From positions 64,586,255 through 64,650,254 of the forward strand of contig OZ024933.1 of the NCBI GenBank assembly GCA_964017235.1: a DNA stretch of 64,000 nt. The letters are read 5' to 3'. The translations under genes were made by a program, and so were the position numbers. Under the pieces are notes generated by a model, which had not been told where the DNA came from, searched no databases, and worked only from the letters and a program-made list of their open reading frames with translations. The DNA is from Sabellastarte sp. h YS-2021 (taxonomy: Eukaryota; Annelida; Polychaeta; Sabellida; Sabellidae). This document shows positions 34,069-45,204 of this stretch, piece by piece; position 1 is the stretch's first letter; the number at the start of each line of letters is the position of its first letter.

Positions 34069-34715
34069 TTGAAAATTCAAAATGGCCGCCATTTTTGGGA
34101 AGAGGAAAATTTTTTGAAAATTGCCAAGAGTACATTTCTTAGATACCCTATGGGTCGAAAATTTCACCGAAATAACTCTATTTTGCACAGTTAAGGCAAA
34201 TTTGTGTTTTTCCATTTTGGGCAAAAATTCGAAAATTCAAAATGGCCGCCATATGTGGGGAGGGGAAAATTTTTTGAAAATTGCAAAGAGTACATTTCTT
34301 AGATACCCTGTGGGTCGAAAAGTTCGATGAAATCGCTCTATCTCGCACGGTTAAGGAGATAGAAGCAATTTTGTGCTTTGCCATTTTGGGCAAAAATTTG
34401 AAAATTCAAAATGGCCGCCACATGTGGGAAGAGGAAAATTTTTGAAAATTGCCAAGAGTACATTGCTCAGATACCCTGTGGGTCGAAAATTTTGACGAAA
34501 TCGCTCTATCTCACACGGTTAAGGAGATAGAAGCAATTTTGTGTTTTGCCATTTTTTGGGAAAAATTCGAAAAATTCAAAATGGCCGCCATTTTTGGAGA
34601 AGGGAATATTTTTTGAAAATTGCAAAGATTACATTCCTTAGATACCCTGTGGGTTGAAAATTTTGACGAAATCGCTCTATCTCACACGGTTAAGGAGATA
34701 GAAGCAAATTTGTGT
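34067..34715 (+). repeat. 169-bp units of Z0, about four copies
   Basis: AAAATTCAAAATGGCCGCC recurs at about 34073, 34233, 34403 and 34576, with GTTAAGGAGATAGAAGC between. These are more diverged from one another than the Z1 units. Confidence 0.9.
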
Positions 34716-35290
34716 TTTTCAGTATTCAAAATAACCAATTACTCATTTATTTAATTAATTACTCACTCATCTATGAAGCAATTCCCCCCCAAAAGCAATT
34801 CCATACAAGCTATTAACCCAATGAACCTCCATACCAAATTTCAGAAAACTAGGCTTAATAGCATTCCTTAAAATGTCTGGAAAGCAAAGAGATACTCAAA
34901 AGTAGCAAAGTAGCTATTACTCAGTTAGCTATAGAGCTATCATCACCAAAAGCAATCCCATACAAGCTATTAACCCAATAAACCTGCATGCCAAATTTGG
35001 TAAAGATAGGATAAGAACTGTTGCCTAAAATGTCTGGAAACCAAGTGGGACGGCGGACAGCGGAAAAAGCAAAAATAATATGTCCACCCCCCAGTGGGGT
35101 GGACATAATAACAATGTCCCTTTTGCCTGCTTTAATAAGTGTAACCAGTTTGATTTTAAAAAGTTAAAAGCTCAGCAAGCAGAGGGATAAAAAAACAAAA
35201 ATTATCTCTTAAAAGCTTAAGATATCCACAACATCATTAATTTTATATTCAAATTTTAAATAGACAGGCCTTCCTTTGAAAAATTTCAAA

Positions 35291-36798
35291 GTATAGTTAG
35301 AAGGCAAAATGCATGAAAAACAAGCATTCTGACGCATGCATTTATCTCCCGCCATATAAATTAGATGTACTAAAAATAACATATTTTAACAAGGTGCTCT
35401 AAATGTAATACTTTTCAAGTTATAATTGATTTAGTGCATGATTTCATGAATTTTAATGCATTAAAAATTATTTTAAAAATTCATTAAAAAAATTTAGTAT
35501 ATGAAAGCTCTCCAAAATGTAGGTGAATGAGTTATTTGAGAAATATTGGCTATCTGCAATACTTTTAGTGATAATAGGCAGTTACTCATTTTGAGTAGGG
35601 GAGTAATTAGCTACGGATCTGAAAATTCACTAATTGAAAGCTCTCCAAAATGTATGTGAATGATTTATTTCAGAAATACTGGCTATCTGCAATACTTGTA
35701 AGAGATAATTCGCATTTACTCATTTTGAGTAGGTGAATAATTAACTACGGGTGTGAAACTTCACCAAGTGAAAGCTCTCCCAAAAGTAGGTGAATGAGTT
35801 ATTTAAGAAAAATTGGATATCCCCAATACTTTTAGGGATAATTCACATTTACTCATTTTGAGTAGGTGAGTAATTAGCTACAGGTCTGGAACTTCACCAT
35901 GTGAAAGCTCTCCCAAAAGTAGATGAATGAGTTATTTGATAAAAATTGGATATCCGCAATACTTTTAGAGATAATTATCATTTACTCATTTTGAGTAGGT
36001 AAATAATTAGCTACGGGTCTGAAACTTCACCATGTGAAAGCTCAGATGAAGCAGTTATTTGAGAAAAATTATGTCATTATTTTGCCACAAATAAGAAAAT
36101 AGCTATTACTCACTTATGGCATGCAATAGAACCCCAAACTATGTACCATCTTATAGCTAAGGACAAAGTAGCTGAACAACATATTTTAGGAAAATACTCT
36201 AACTGCAATAGTTTTGGAGTTACAATCGCTTTACTCACCAGTCAGAATTTCAAAGTAGCTATTACTCAGCTATCCAAGGTGCAACAGGTCTGAAACTTTA
36301 GTATGTGATAGCTTACCAAAAAGAAGATGGACAACATATTTGAAAAGATTTCCCTAACTTCAATACTTTTGAAGATATTTGACATTTACTTCTTCTGTTA
36401 TTTAGCTACAAATGAGAAAATAGCTATTACTCACTTATGGCATGCAATGGGACCCCAAACTATGTACCATCTTATAGCTAAGGACAAAGTAGCTGAACAA
36501 CATATTTGAAGAAAAACTTGTTACTGCAATAGTTTTTGAGTTATGAGCCCTTTACTCAAAGTAGCTAAGATTGCTATTACTCACTTATCTTTAGGCCTAA
36601 GTCAATAAACCCAAAAAAATTTCAAGGGCATGAAAATTCATTGGGACAATTAATTTACAAAAAATCTGTAGCTGTAGCAGTTTTGGAGAAATCTGCGTGA
36701 CTAACTAACGCACACACGCACGCACGCACTCGCGCACGCACGCACACACAGACATCATTTCATAATCTCCCTCCCGGGCTAAAGCCCGGCGGGAGATA
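35291..36798 (+). mobile_element. Hairpin element V1 with 133-bp-type repeats
   Basis: Near the head is ATTTATCTCCCGCC (35340-35353). The tail is a long palindrome at 36765-36797: ATCTCCC with CCCGGGCT, then AGCCCGGCGGGAGAT. The body has units of TACTCATTTTGAGTAGGTG, ATTAGCTACGGGTCTG and GTGAAAGCTCTCC. A CGCACG-rich microsatellite (36706-36751) precedes the tail. The exact 5' end is uncertain. Confidence 0.75.
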
Positions 36799-37099
36799 AA
36801 AAACTATGTGAAAAACTGTAGCAGAAAAGTCACCCTATGAGCCTAATTTGGTTAATTTTATTGTAATTGGAATTTTTATAAATAAAAATACTTACATAAT
36901 CCCAACAAATGCTTACGTGACCTACCGTTCGGTCAAGGACACGGACAATGTGTCTCGCCATTTTTTTTCTACTGAAAGTACACACGTAAACCCCAGCCGG
37001 CACCTGCTGGAGGTTATATCTCCACTGTAAGTTGCCATTCTTAAATTTTTGACCCTATCCCTCAGAAGATGGTAGAGGGGAGGAGGGTGGGACTCTCCT

Positions 37100-37200
37100 T
37101 GTTGGGATTATGTAAGTATTTTTATTTATAAAAATTCCAATTACAATAAAATTAACCAATTTTATTGCATAAAAACGTACTTGCATAATCCCAACAAATG
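37100..37200. repeat. DIRS-B internal complementary region
   Basis: TTGTTGGGATTATGTAAG, TTTTTATTTATAAAAATTCC and AATTACAATAAAATTAACC are the inverse of the left end (36852-36912). They run directly into AATTTTATTGCATAAAAACG and TTGCATAATCCCAACAAATGC, the inverse of the right end (42246-42290). Confidence 0.92.
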
Positions 37201-37633
37201 CTTGAATGCAGCCCTGAGGTTCATGGTGGGTAGACTTCTGAGGACTGTCAAGTGCTATAGGAGAGTTCTTGAGGTTATACAGATATAAAAAATGCATAGA
37301 CACAATATGTTATACTACAAACAACTGTAATATAGTACATATAGTTAAACTGTAATTATTATATTATTGTTATTACAAGTACTGATAAAGTGAAAAAGTA
37401 GTTGTAATAAAGTAACTGTAAAGTACTCACCCACTTATGAAAGCAGCATGCTGTACTATACATAGTATGATATCTATGAATCCCGTCACCCTATCTGTAC
37501 AGATGTGCAGGGGTCAAAGGTCAGCTGTGCCCAGTTGAATAGAACTCCAACAGTCAGAGTGCAGCTGTCCCTCAAGCCAAGCAGCCATAACATGAATTCT
37601 TATCCATAGTCGTGTTCAAAAATCAAAGTCCTA

Positions 37634-38940
37634 CTACATTCCAGTCCAATTCCATACATCCTGAAAAAAATAAAGACTGATTAAATTAAGTTTCAATTGT
37701 TCACTATATGCTGTGCAGAAAACAATGGGACCTAACTTTAAAATATCATCATTTTCCCAGCAAATATCCTTCAAATAAAAATTTGTGAAGGTATTGTGGG
37801 ATCTCCAATAACATGAGCTCAAGACCTGCTCTAGGGAGATACCTCCCTTGAATGCAAGTGATGCAGCCATAGCTAATACATCATGAGCTCTGACCTGAGT
37901 GACCTGTTGATCAGTCATATCTGAAGACTGATAGCAAGTGTGAATGGTGTGTTTGATCCACTGGGAAATAGTTATTCTTGTGATATCCTTGGAATAACCT
38001 TCCCTAAGTGATACCAAGATAAGGGCCTTGCCCTTTCTCATTGATTTGGTCTTGTCTAAGTAGACTTTGAGGGCCCTAACTGGACAAAGTGACTTGTCCT
38101 CCACCAGTGAACTGTCCAACATGGTAGTAAGAGCTGGTATAACTACTGGTTTAATGGAATCAGGGCCATCCGAAGCCAACTGGTTTTTGGCCAGGAATGC
38201 TGGAGAAGGAGAAACAGTGACCTCTGATCAATTTCTCCTTGAAGAGACAGAAGAGTGAGTCCAAGCATGTATCTCACTCCTTCTTTTACCTGAGGCTAAC
38301 GCCAGCAGGAAAACTGTCTTGTAAGTTAGCCACTTCAAAGGAGCCTCAGGTAAAGGCTCAAAAGGAGGTTTTGTCAAACCTAAGAAGACCAAGGAGAGGT
38401 CCCATGTAGGTTTACATGGTAGACCTTTGGTTTAGGTCTATCCCTGATGAAGCTGGCAATAAGTCTATTCAGTTCTAGACTTTTTGAGATGAGTTCACCC
38501 AGAGAACCCAAAGCATCAGTTATTGCTGTTCTATAACCAGTAATTGTAGCTGGTTTGAGGTTTTTAACTGTGAACAGGTAGTTTAAGAATTCTGCTACCT
38601 GGGGAACAGTTGTTGAGGTGATGTCCACCTTATTCTGTGAGCACCATTGCCCATAAATGGTCCACCTTGATTGGCAGACTTTTCTTGAGGATTCCCTCTG
38701 AGGTGAATTAATTCTTTCTGCCACCTCAGATGAGAATCTTCCAGAATTGGATTCCTGGAATCCAGAAGCCACATATGTAGATTCAGGTACTCCATGTTGT
38801 TGTGGAACCTGTTGGAGTGTGGCTGTATCAGTAGTGTCTTCCAATGAGGGAGCTGTAGGGGTACCCTGGTCGAGAGATCCACCAGATCCCAAAACCATGG
38901 CATCCCTGGCCACCCTGGGGCCAGTACTATCATCCTTCAT
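37634..38940 (-). pseudogene. DIRS-type tyrosine recombinase, broken (DIRS-B)
   Basis: The N-terminal frame (38940-38380) holds FSSEVAERINSPQRESSRK and ATITGYRTAITDALGSLG, the SAM-like region. The middle (38180-38380) is frameshifted but still shows the ASGKRRSEIHAW block. The C-terminal frame (38179-37634) reads NQLASDGPDSIKPVVIPAL, CPVRALKVYLDKT, then VRAHDVLAMAASLAF, and ends with SHNTFTNFYLKDI with the tyrosine. The second catalytic arginine of H-x-x-R is replaced by leucine (HDVL), which should abolish cleavage. The nearest relative here is the DIRS-C enzyme. Confidence 0.88.
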
Positions 38941-38958
38941 GGGTATGTTATTATTTTT

Positions 38959-40440
38959 TTAATTACTTGTTTGCAGGATGGCTACTGGGCAGAAGACATA
39001 TCCGTCTAGGCCTTCCCAACAGATATTCAATGCATCTATTTTCCAAGCCTTTTTGTCTGGGACAGGAGATACATAAATTGGAAGTTTGTAATTTAGATGA
39101 GTTGCAAACAGGTCTACCATTGGTGTGTGCCAAACTTTGCAAATTTGGTTGAATATCTGTTGGTGAAGGGACCACTCTGTTTGTATGACCTTGTCCCTTC
39201 TTGATAGGGAGTCTGCTATCACATTTACGGATCCAGGTACATGTCTTGCTCTTATCTCGATCCTTCTGGAATTTGTGAATGCCAGAATTCTCCACATAAG
39301 AGCACACATTTCTATGGAATGTGTGCCTCCTTCTTTGTTCAGATAAGATACTACTGTACTGTTGTCTGAACAGATGAGCACTCTTTGACCTTGCAAGTGC
39401 TCCTGCAACCCCTTTAGGGCTAGTAAAACAGCTTTTAGCTCCAAAACATTGATGTGAAGCTGAGCTTCCTTGTTTGACCAGAGGTCACTGAGAACTATTT
39501 TGTTCAAGTGAGCTGCCCAGCCTTTTTGGGAAGTATCTGTGAATACCAGTGTGTTGTGAATATGAGGATGTATAGGAGCACCTGCCATGAGAATCTGAAG
39601 ATTCTCCCACCATTTGAGATGATTCAGAAAATTCCCTGTCACTGGAATCCTTTTGTCCAGTGACTGGGGAAAGTTCCAGTGTGACCTTAGGTACCACTGA
39701 AAAGGCCTCATGTGTAACCTTCCCAGAGGTACTGTTTTTTCTAAGGAAGCTAATGTCCCTATGAGTGACATGAGCTTTATTGGAGTCAAGACTAATGACC
39801 TTCTGATGGAAACAGTCTGAATTTTAACCGATCGAGTTTCTTTTGGGTTGGAAATACCAGAACCCTTTGAAGATCGAAGTGATAGCCCAGAAAATCTAGT
39901 TTTTGTGTGGGAACCAATTCCGACTTTTGAAAATTGATGAGCCAGCCTAGTTCTTGGACCAATTTCACTAAATTTTCCAAATCTTTGAGACATTGTTCCT
40001 CTGTTGGTGACCAAAGAAGCCAGTCGTCCAGATATTGATGGATTCTGGGGTTCCTGGCTTGAGCTATGCGTTTTACCTCTTTTACAATGCGAGTAAACTC
40101 TAGGGGAGCTGTTGCGACACCAAAAAGGAGTGCCCAAAATTGGAAAAACCCCTTTTTTGGTCTGAAAAAGAGATTGTGGATGAATTGAGGCATGAAAATA
40201 AGCGTCTGTGAGGTCTATCGAGGTGACCCACTCCCCCTTTTGAATCGACTTCCTGATAGATTCGGCTGTTTCCACTTTGAAAGTTGGTACATGTAAAAGG
40301 TTGTTTAACATACTTCAATCTATTACTGGTCGCCACCGTTTCATGGGTTTGGGTACCAGAAAAAGTCTGCTGTAAAATCCCAGAGTTGTGAGTTTCCTGA
40401 CATGAGTTATCGCCTTTTTTTTGTTTTTTTTTTTTTTGTA
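38959..40440 (-). pseudogene. DIRS RT and RNase H (DIRS-B)
   Basis: The RT starts near 40400 with a LGFYSRLFLVP-like block split across frames. From 40311 it continues: NNLLHVPTFKVETAESI, then SIDLTDAYFHASIHP with the first palm aspartates. At about 40165 the correct reading moves to another frame (40193-39792), which holds GVATAPLEFTRIVKEV, the catalytic QYLDDWLLW near 40034-40020 and LDFLGYHFDLQRV. It returns to the first frame near 39815. RNase H follows with all four acids: FTDTSQKGWAAH, INVLELKAVLLAL, CSDNSTVVSYLN, NVIADSLSRRD. Two compensating frameshifts leave the long frame open but replace the RT palm centre with nonsense. Confidence 0.9.
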
Positions 40441-40879
40441 AGCATGGTCTGAACTGCTTCGTGGAGGGCGCCATATTTGTTATTGTTGTGAAATTCACTC
40501 AAAATGAGCAGAATTTTCAACAACTTTGGAAGAATTATGAAATGCAGACGAAAGCCATGTTGTAGTAAACATACTGATTTGGGCTGAGGTCGGTATTTTA
40601 ACTATACCTGACAAAAAACCCGTAATCTTGTCCGTTCATTTCCTCTTTGTCTTCGCTGCCATTTTGTGATGCGCGCGCAGCCGGTGTGTGGCTGTGTTCG
40701 TTTGTCACGAAAAGACTTGTTATCTTCCTGAGGCGTTTTAGGGAGAGATGACCTCCCGAAATCAAAATTCCTGGCAGTATCTCTGTATGCCCTGGTGTCA
40801 GATTTGATTATGTAGAGTCTTTTAACATGTTGTCCTCCACTTGAAACAACATGTGTGGATGAAAACCTCCTGGTAATCA

Positions 40880-40960
40880 AAGTGGCATTTATGCAGATAG
40901 GTAGATCCTTAGGTCTCAGGTTCGAACCTCAAACTTTCAACAAGTGTCCCTGGCTAGGAA
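40880..40960 (+). mobile_element. Possible SINE fragment with a canonical B box
   Basis: CAGGTTCGAACCTC at about 40918-40931 contains the RNA polymerase III B-box core GGTTCGAACC. Upstream AGATAGGTAGATCC is not a good A box, and no cloverleaf can be folded by eye. It lies in the 5' region of DIRS-B. Confidence 0.3.
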
Positions 40961-41508
40961 CATGTTGTAAGCAAGGGCCATATTTTACTATAAGTCAGTG
41001 TACAAAGCAATCTCCAGAGATGAAGTAACAGATGGCTGGAGTTGTGAGTACTTCTCAATGAGATCTGCTGACCACTCCTGATTTCATTGGGTAGTTCCTG
41101 AATCCTGATATTCAACTCCTCAATGGCAATCTTAAACCACCTAACATGGCCTAAAAAACTGCACATTCTCTGTACAAACTGACTCCTGTATAAAGTGCTG
41201 TTTGATGAGACAGAGATAGGAGATGAGAATCTGGCAACTATGAGCCTTCAAAGCAGCATCTTGAGGAGAAGTTATGTAAGATCATATCTGGCCTCTCAAA
41301 AGGCAAGAAACTGACCATGAAAACAAGGATTCCTAAATCTGTGAACCCATGTGTTAAACAGGAGATAAAGCTAAATTCTGCTTCCTAACAACCTGTTTAG
41401 AAGGTTCCTATGAAGAAGCAGGAGCCACGAGACACTCAACTCGTGGAACTTCTAGATGTAGCAGCCCTCTAATGGCATTCCACATCTCCACATGGGAGGG
41501 GTGCAATT

Positions 41509-41829
41509 CTAACTGATATAAGTCTGCCTCACCCTGAGGAGACCTAGACCGATGGTGTTTCCTGGAAGGTAAGTTGAAACATCAAAAGATTCACCTCCTG
41601 ATGAATCAGGTGTTGTCTGAGAGACAGGGGCACACATACCCTGCTCCTGAACAGATGAATCTCTGAGAAAAGAGGCAGACCCACAGTGTCTCCTGGAAGG
41701 AAAGTTTGAATCATCCAAAAGTTCACCTTCTGATGACTCAGGTCTTGTCTGAGAGACGGGGCACACATACCCTGCTCCTGTGAAAAGATGAACCTCTGAG
41801 AAAGAAGGGAAGTGTGAACTTGGCTTCAA
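41509..41829 (-). pseudogene. Gag-region ORF with internal duplication (DIRS-B, unknown function)
   Basis: This short frame lies upstream of RT in DIRS-B, where gag would be. It encodes two imperfect copies of a ~43-residue unit, with shared parts such as LFTGAGYVCPVSQT and VQEQGMCAPVSQT, and SEGELLDDSN and SGGESFDVST. At the DNA level a ~125-bp segment is repeated (about 41570-41690 and 41695-41810). I recognise no domain. It may be part of a decayed gag. Low confidence that it is a protein at all. Confidence 0.35.
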
Positions 41830-42324
41830 CTCCTCAGACTGGGAAGTCAGAAAACGCCAACTGACTGTTCATGGTGTAAATAAATTCCTGAAGAGAGGAA
41901 TTCTCTTGTGCAAAATTCAGGGAGCCTGCACCCATAGGGCAAAGTATTTCTTACCAGAAAAACATTAATCCTTTCCTTGCTCATCATTTCTACCTTTAAT
42001 GCAAGCTTGGTGAATATTCCAAGGTAGCATAACAGAAGAAGAAACTGCGCCTATTGTAAATATACTTTGAAACGCCAAAAAGAATGCGTGTGCACTTGAC
42101 GGCGGTCAAAAAAAGAATGGCAACTTACAGAGAATATATAACCTCCAGCAGGTGCCCGCTGGGGTTTACGTGTGTACTTTCAGTAGAAAAAAAATGGCGA
42201 GACACATTGTCTGTGTCCTTGACCGAACGGTAGGTCACGTAAGTATTTGTTGGGATTATGTAAGTACGTTTTTATGCAATAAAAACACAAGTTAAATGTC
42301 AACTTAAAGCCTTGATTTTTGGTA

Positions 42325-43135
42325 CAGTAGAACCTCAATTATCCGAACCCCATGGGAGACATACAATCCGGCCGGATAATCGAGGGGTTCGCATAGATGA
42401 AGGAAACCGAAATTCACGGTCTATGGGTTACCGAGTGAGCGATAATTGAAGAATTGTTTTTATGCAATATACACAATGACGCTGGTGTTCATTAATAAAA
42501 TAATTTAATATATTTGTGTTATATAATATAAGTGACCCTTCAATTGTCGTTTATTTGCTCCATATCCATGGATATTATTATTATTTTTATTTAAAATATT
42601 ATGCGGACTTGAGCTGGTTGTGTTCGGTTGGTACTTGCATTGTTAGCATTTTAATTTTAGATTAACATCGTCCCGCATTTTGCCAATTGAAAAACTGTGG
42701 GAGATTATTTATTGTAAAACCCCAAGCGAACACGCCTTCAGTGACATGCGTGTTTGATTGGTAATGCATTGTTGACGTCTTTTCTTTTCTAAACGTTGTC
42801 AGTCTGTGAACCTACTCCGGGAGATTATAAATTTGCGAAACGCAATCGAACACACTTTCATTGATTGGCGCATTATCAAAGAAGTTGTGTAGCGGGGTTG
42901 TGTAATTGAATTAATCCCTCCCCTATTGTAACAATGGTGATAAAGATGAAAGAACTTAGGCGTCTCTGTGAATGGTACGTTTTACAAAGCACTACAATTC
43001 ATCGTTTACGAGACTGTGTAAAATCTTGTATTATCGCTCACGCTTGACCGTGCATTATATGTAGGGAGACATCATTTCGGTTTGGTTAATCCGGAGATTC
43101 GGATAATAGAAGGCCGGATAAGCGAGGTTCTACTG
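42325..43135. mobile_element. pogo/Tigger-type MITE, 811 bp, TA target duplication
   Basis: It starts CAGTAGAACCTCAATTATCC and ends GGATAAGCGAGGTTCTACTG, flanked by TA at 42323-42324 and 43136-43137. These ends are typical of pogo/Tigger elements. It interrupts X1 in GATTTTTGGTACATG. There is no ORF. Its middle is shared, inverted, with the MITEs at 47392 and 52198. Confidence 0.9.
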
Positions 43136-44352
43136 TACATGTAAATTAGATCAGGTAAATTAGACATATAGTTTGACAACTACAGGACTTAAAAAGTGAC
43201 ACAAAGTTATAAATTGGGTCCCTGTGGGCTCTTTTAGAGACATTAAAATCATCCTAAACTTAAGCTGTGATTCTAAAATTTCTTACAAAGATGTCAGAAG
43301 TTATACCGAACACAGTTTGAGACTTGTCATACTTTCCATTTCAAAATTACAGGGCAAAATATATGAAATATATAGGAAAAGGTCACTTAGGTGGGGCATT
43401 TATGGGCCTCATGCAAAGGCTACATGTCTACTTAAAGCCTTGATTTTTTTAAAACAACATGTGAATTTATTCCAAGATGAGATTTCAGTTCTTTGAGTCA
43501 TATACATGTAGTTCAACAGTTACAGTGCTGAAAATGGCAAAAAGTCTATAAATTGGGTCTCTGTGGGTATTTTAGACCTTAAAATTAAAGCTTCAGACTT
43601 CAAATTAGTCACACACAAAGATTACACATAGAAGATTGCATACAGAATTTATATCTAATACAGTTTGAGACTTTGTGGACTTACATTTTCCAAGTTACAG
43701 GGCAAAATATGTGAAAAATGTTGAAAAAAGGGTCACTCGGGTGGGTGTTTCTGGTCCACATACGTGAAAGCTACAGGGCTTTAAAGTGGCAAAAAGTCTA
43801 TAAATTTGGTCTATGTGGGCAAATTTGAGACCTCAAGGTGACCTTAAAATGAATGCTCCAGGCCTCAATTTTTCACTGACAAATATTAAATATAAAAGTT
43901 ATATCTAGTACATAATACATTTTTGAGACTCATCAGAATTACCACTTTCAAATTACAGGGCAAAAAATGTGAAAAATGTCGAAACAATCCCTAAGTGGCA
44001 ATTTTATGGGCCTCAAACACAATTTTATCCTTAACATAAATTCTCGACATATGTAAGGCGAATATATTAAAGTGTCCTCTGGTTAAATTTTAGCCAGATG
44101 AGCCTCTTACTTTGTGACCTAGAGGTCTTTAAGTGGCCATAGGACCATTTCAGAGTTAAGGTGGCCATAAGTTCTTCATTATTCAGAGTTTAAGGTCACC
44201 TCAATATAGCGATTTTCCTTTGGCCACGAATCAAGTTTGAAAAAAAAAAAGTTAACTCGTTTTGGATTACCACGTACACAAGGAAGTTTCTACGGTGGCG
44301 GTAGAGCGACGGAACTGAATCTAGTATATCCCGACTTTCGTCTGGGAATATA

Positions 44353-44810
44353 ATTATGTAAACCTCAGACCCCACAGCCCTCCAATCTCGAGAAAACTGT
44401 GTGACAAAGACACACTCATGCACTCACACAACAGAGGCATGTTATAATGTCCCACTGGTGGGTCAGCTGGAGATGGAAAAAGGGTATAAAATTCTTACGG
44501 GTGAAATGATGCATGTCCACACCAGTGTGTTCTCTTCGTTAGCATCAATATTCTTTATTGTCTTATAGGAAGCCTTTTTTAATTCTAAAAGTTCCTGTAA
44601 ATATAGAAAAAAAAATTTTCCTGAAAAAACAATGAAAAATGCACTGAAACAAAATTCACCACCATATGCACATATAGAATAGAATAGAAACATTTATATA
44701 GCGCAAAATTGACGCAACATCCTCCAATGCGTTTGAGGCAAAAAAGGGACAGCCGAGGGACATGCTGAGTCAAAATCCAAATTTAAACTAGAGGATCGCT
44801 CGCAAAAAAA
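44353..44810. other. Transposon-poor gap around UBE2L3 exon 2
   Basis: Between the X1 tail and the W head are about 460 bp, holding exon 2 with about 150 bp and 215 bp on its two sides. Apart from the splice signals nothing else is recognised. Confidence 0.6.
44499..44594 (-). CDS. UBE2L3: UBE2L3-like E2 enzyme, exon 2 (N-terminal helix and first strands)
   Basis: This 96-bp exon encodes 32 residues from ELLELKK to CIISP. They align without gaps to residues 10-41 of human UBE2L3 (ELEEIRK to GLIVP): the end of helix 1, which binds E1 and E3, followed by the first beta strands. The acceptor is a T-rich tract ending in TATTTACAG before GAACTT; the donor is TCACCC|GTAAGAATT. Both boundaries are phase 0, so the exon joins directly to GAG AGT CAC at 2327. 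Conservation is looser than in exon 3 (about 35-40% by eye), but the exact length, both splice sites and the partner exon make the call strong. Exon 1, expected to encode about nine residues, was not found between 44595 and 64000; it may be too short to recognise or lie outside. Transposons press close on both sides: X1 ends at 44352 and W starts near 44812. Confidence 0.92.
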
Positions 44811-45204
44811 AAAGATAATGTTTTTGCTAAAGCGTCCCGAAAAGGATATAAAGGTGAGTGCTAAAGTATTAAGAAATGCTTCGTTTCTAGCCTTATACTG
44901 TTGTGGCAACCAAAGTCAGCGCAGTCTGCTCTATCTAGCACGGTTTTCAAGATATAAGCATTTTTGTGTTTTCCAAAAAAAAAAAAAATTAAAAATGTCC
45001 GCTATATTAGGCGAGACAAAAATATTTTGAAAATTGGCATGCTTACTCTGCAGAGATACCCAGCAGGTCCAAAATTTTGTTGAGTTCGCTCCATATAGCA
45101 CGGTTTTCGAGATATAAGCATTTTTGTGTTTTGCAAAAACTTTGAAAATTCAAAATGGCCACCATTTTTGGGGAGACAAAAATTTTTGTCAAGACCACTG
45201 CCGC

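Larger units (their letters stand above)
22866..35107 (+). mobile_element. Hairpin element Z0, split by DIRS-A2
   Basis: The head is ACTAGAAATAGGACGCCC, with AATGTCCACCCC at about 22952. The tail palindrome at 35079-35107 is ATGTCCACCCCCC then GTGGGGTGGACAT. The left part runs 22866-23177 and the right part 34067-35107. Together they give 169-bp units in register (GGCAAAAATTTG joined to AAAATTCAAAATGG). The insertion between is DIRS-A2. Confidence 0.85.
36842..42290 (-). mobile_element. DIRS-B: DIRS-like element with gag-region, RT, RNase H and recombinase
   Basis: The left end has CTTACATAATCCCAACAAATGC and CGTTCGGTCAAGGACAC. The right end has GTCCTTGACCGAACGG, GTTGGGATTATGTAAG and TTTTATGCAATAAAA. 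The internal complementary region is at 37100-37200. RT retains its YLDD. Frames are broken in RT and recombinase, so it is inactive. Confidence 0.9.
15861..44352 (+). mobile_element. Hairpin element X1, spread over ~28.5 kb by nested insertions
   Basis: The head is ACTAGATTGGGCCAAC, with ATATCCCCAGACAGG at 15888-15902. The tail is TATCCCGAC TTTC GTCTGGGAATA at 44327-44350, after a GC-rich ACGGTGGCGGTAGAGCG. Body pieces that match X2 in order lie at 15861-16013, about 21801-21850, 22700-22865, 35108-35290 and 42291-44352. The gaps are exactly occupied by Y2, Z0, V1, DIRS-B and the pogo-like MITE. The assignment of pieces to one element is inference from order and sequence; the 21801 piece is the weakest link. 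Confidence 0.6.
2328..44498 (-). other. UBE2L3 intron 2, about 42.2 kb, mostly transposons
   Basis: This is the interval between the donor of exon 2 and the acceptor of exon 3. From about 3514 to 44352 it is almost continuous mobile DNA: three DIRS-family elements, one further DIRS-A copy, and hairpin-tailed array elements X, Y, Z and V, with MITEs inside them. I see no host exon inside. Stretches at 2487-2700 and 22050-22700 hold nothing I recognise. Confidence 0.88.

Noticed and set aside
40900-40935. A tRNA gene at the GGTTCGAACC site
   Set aside because: No A box at the right distance and no cloverleaf can be drawn; at best a SINE fragment.
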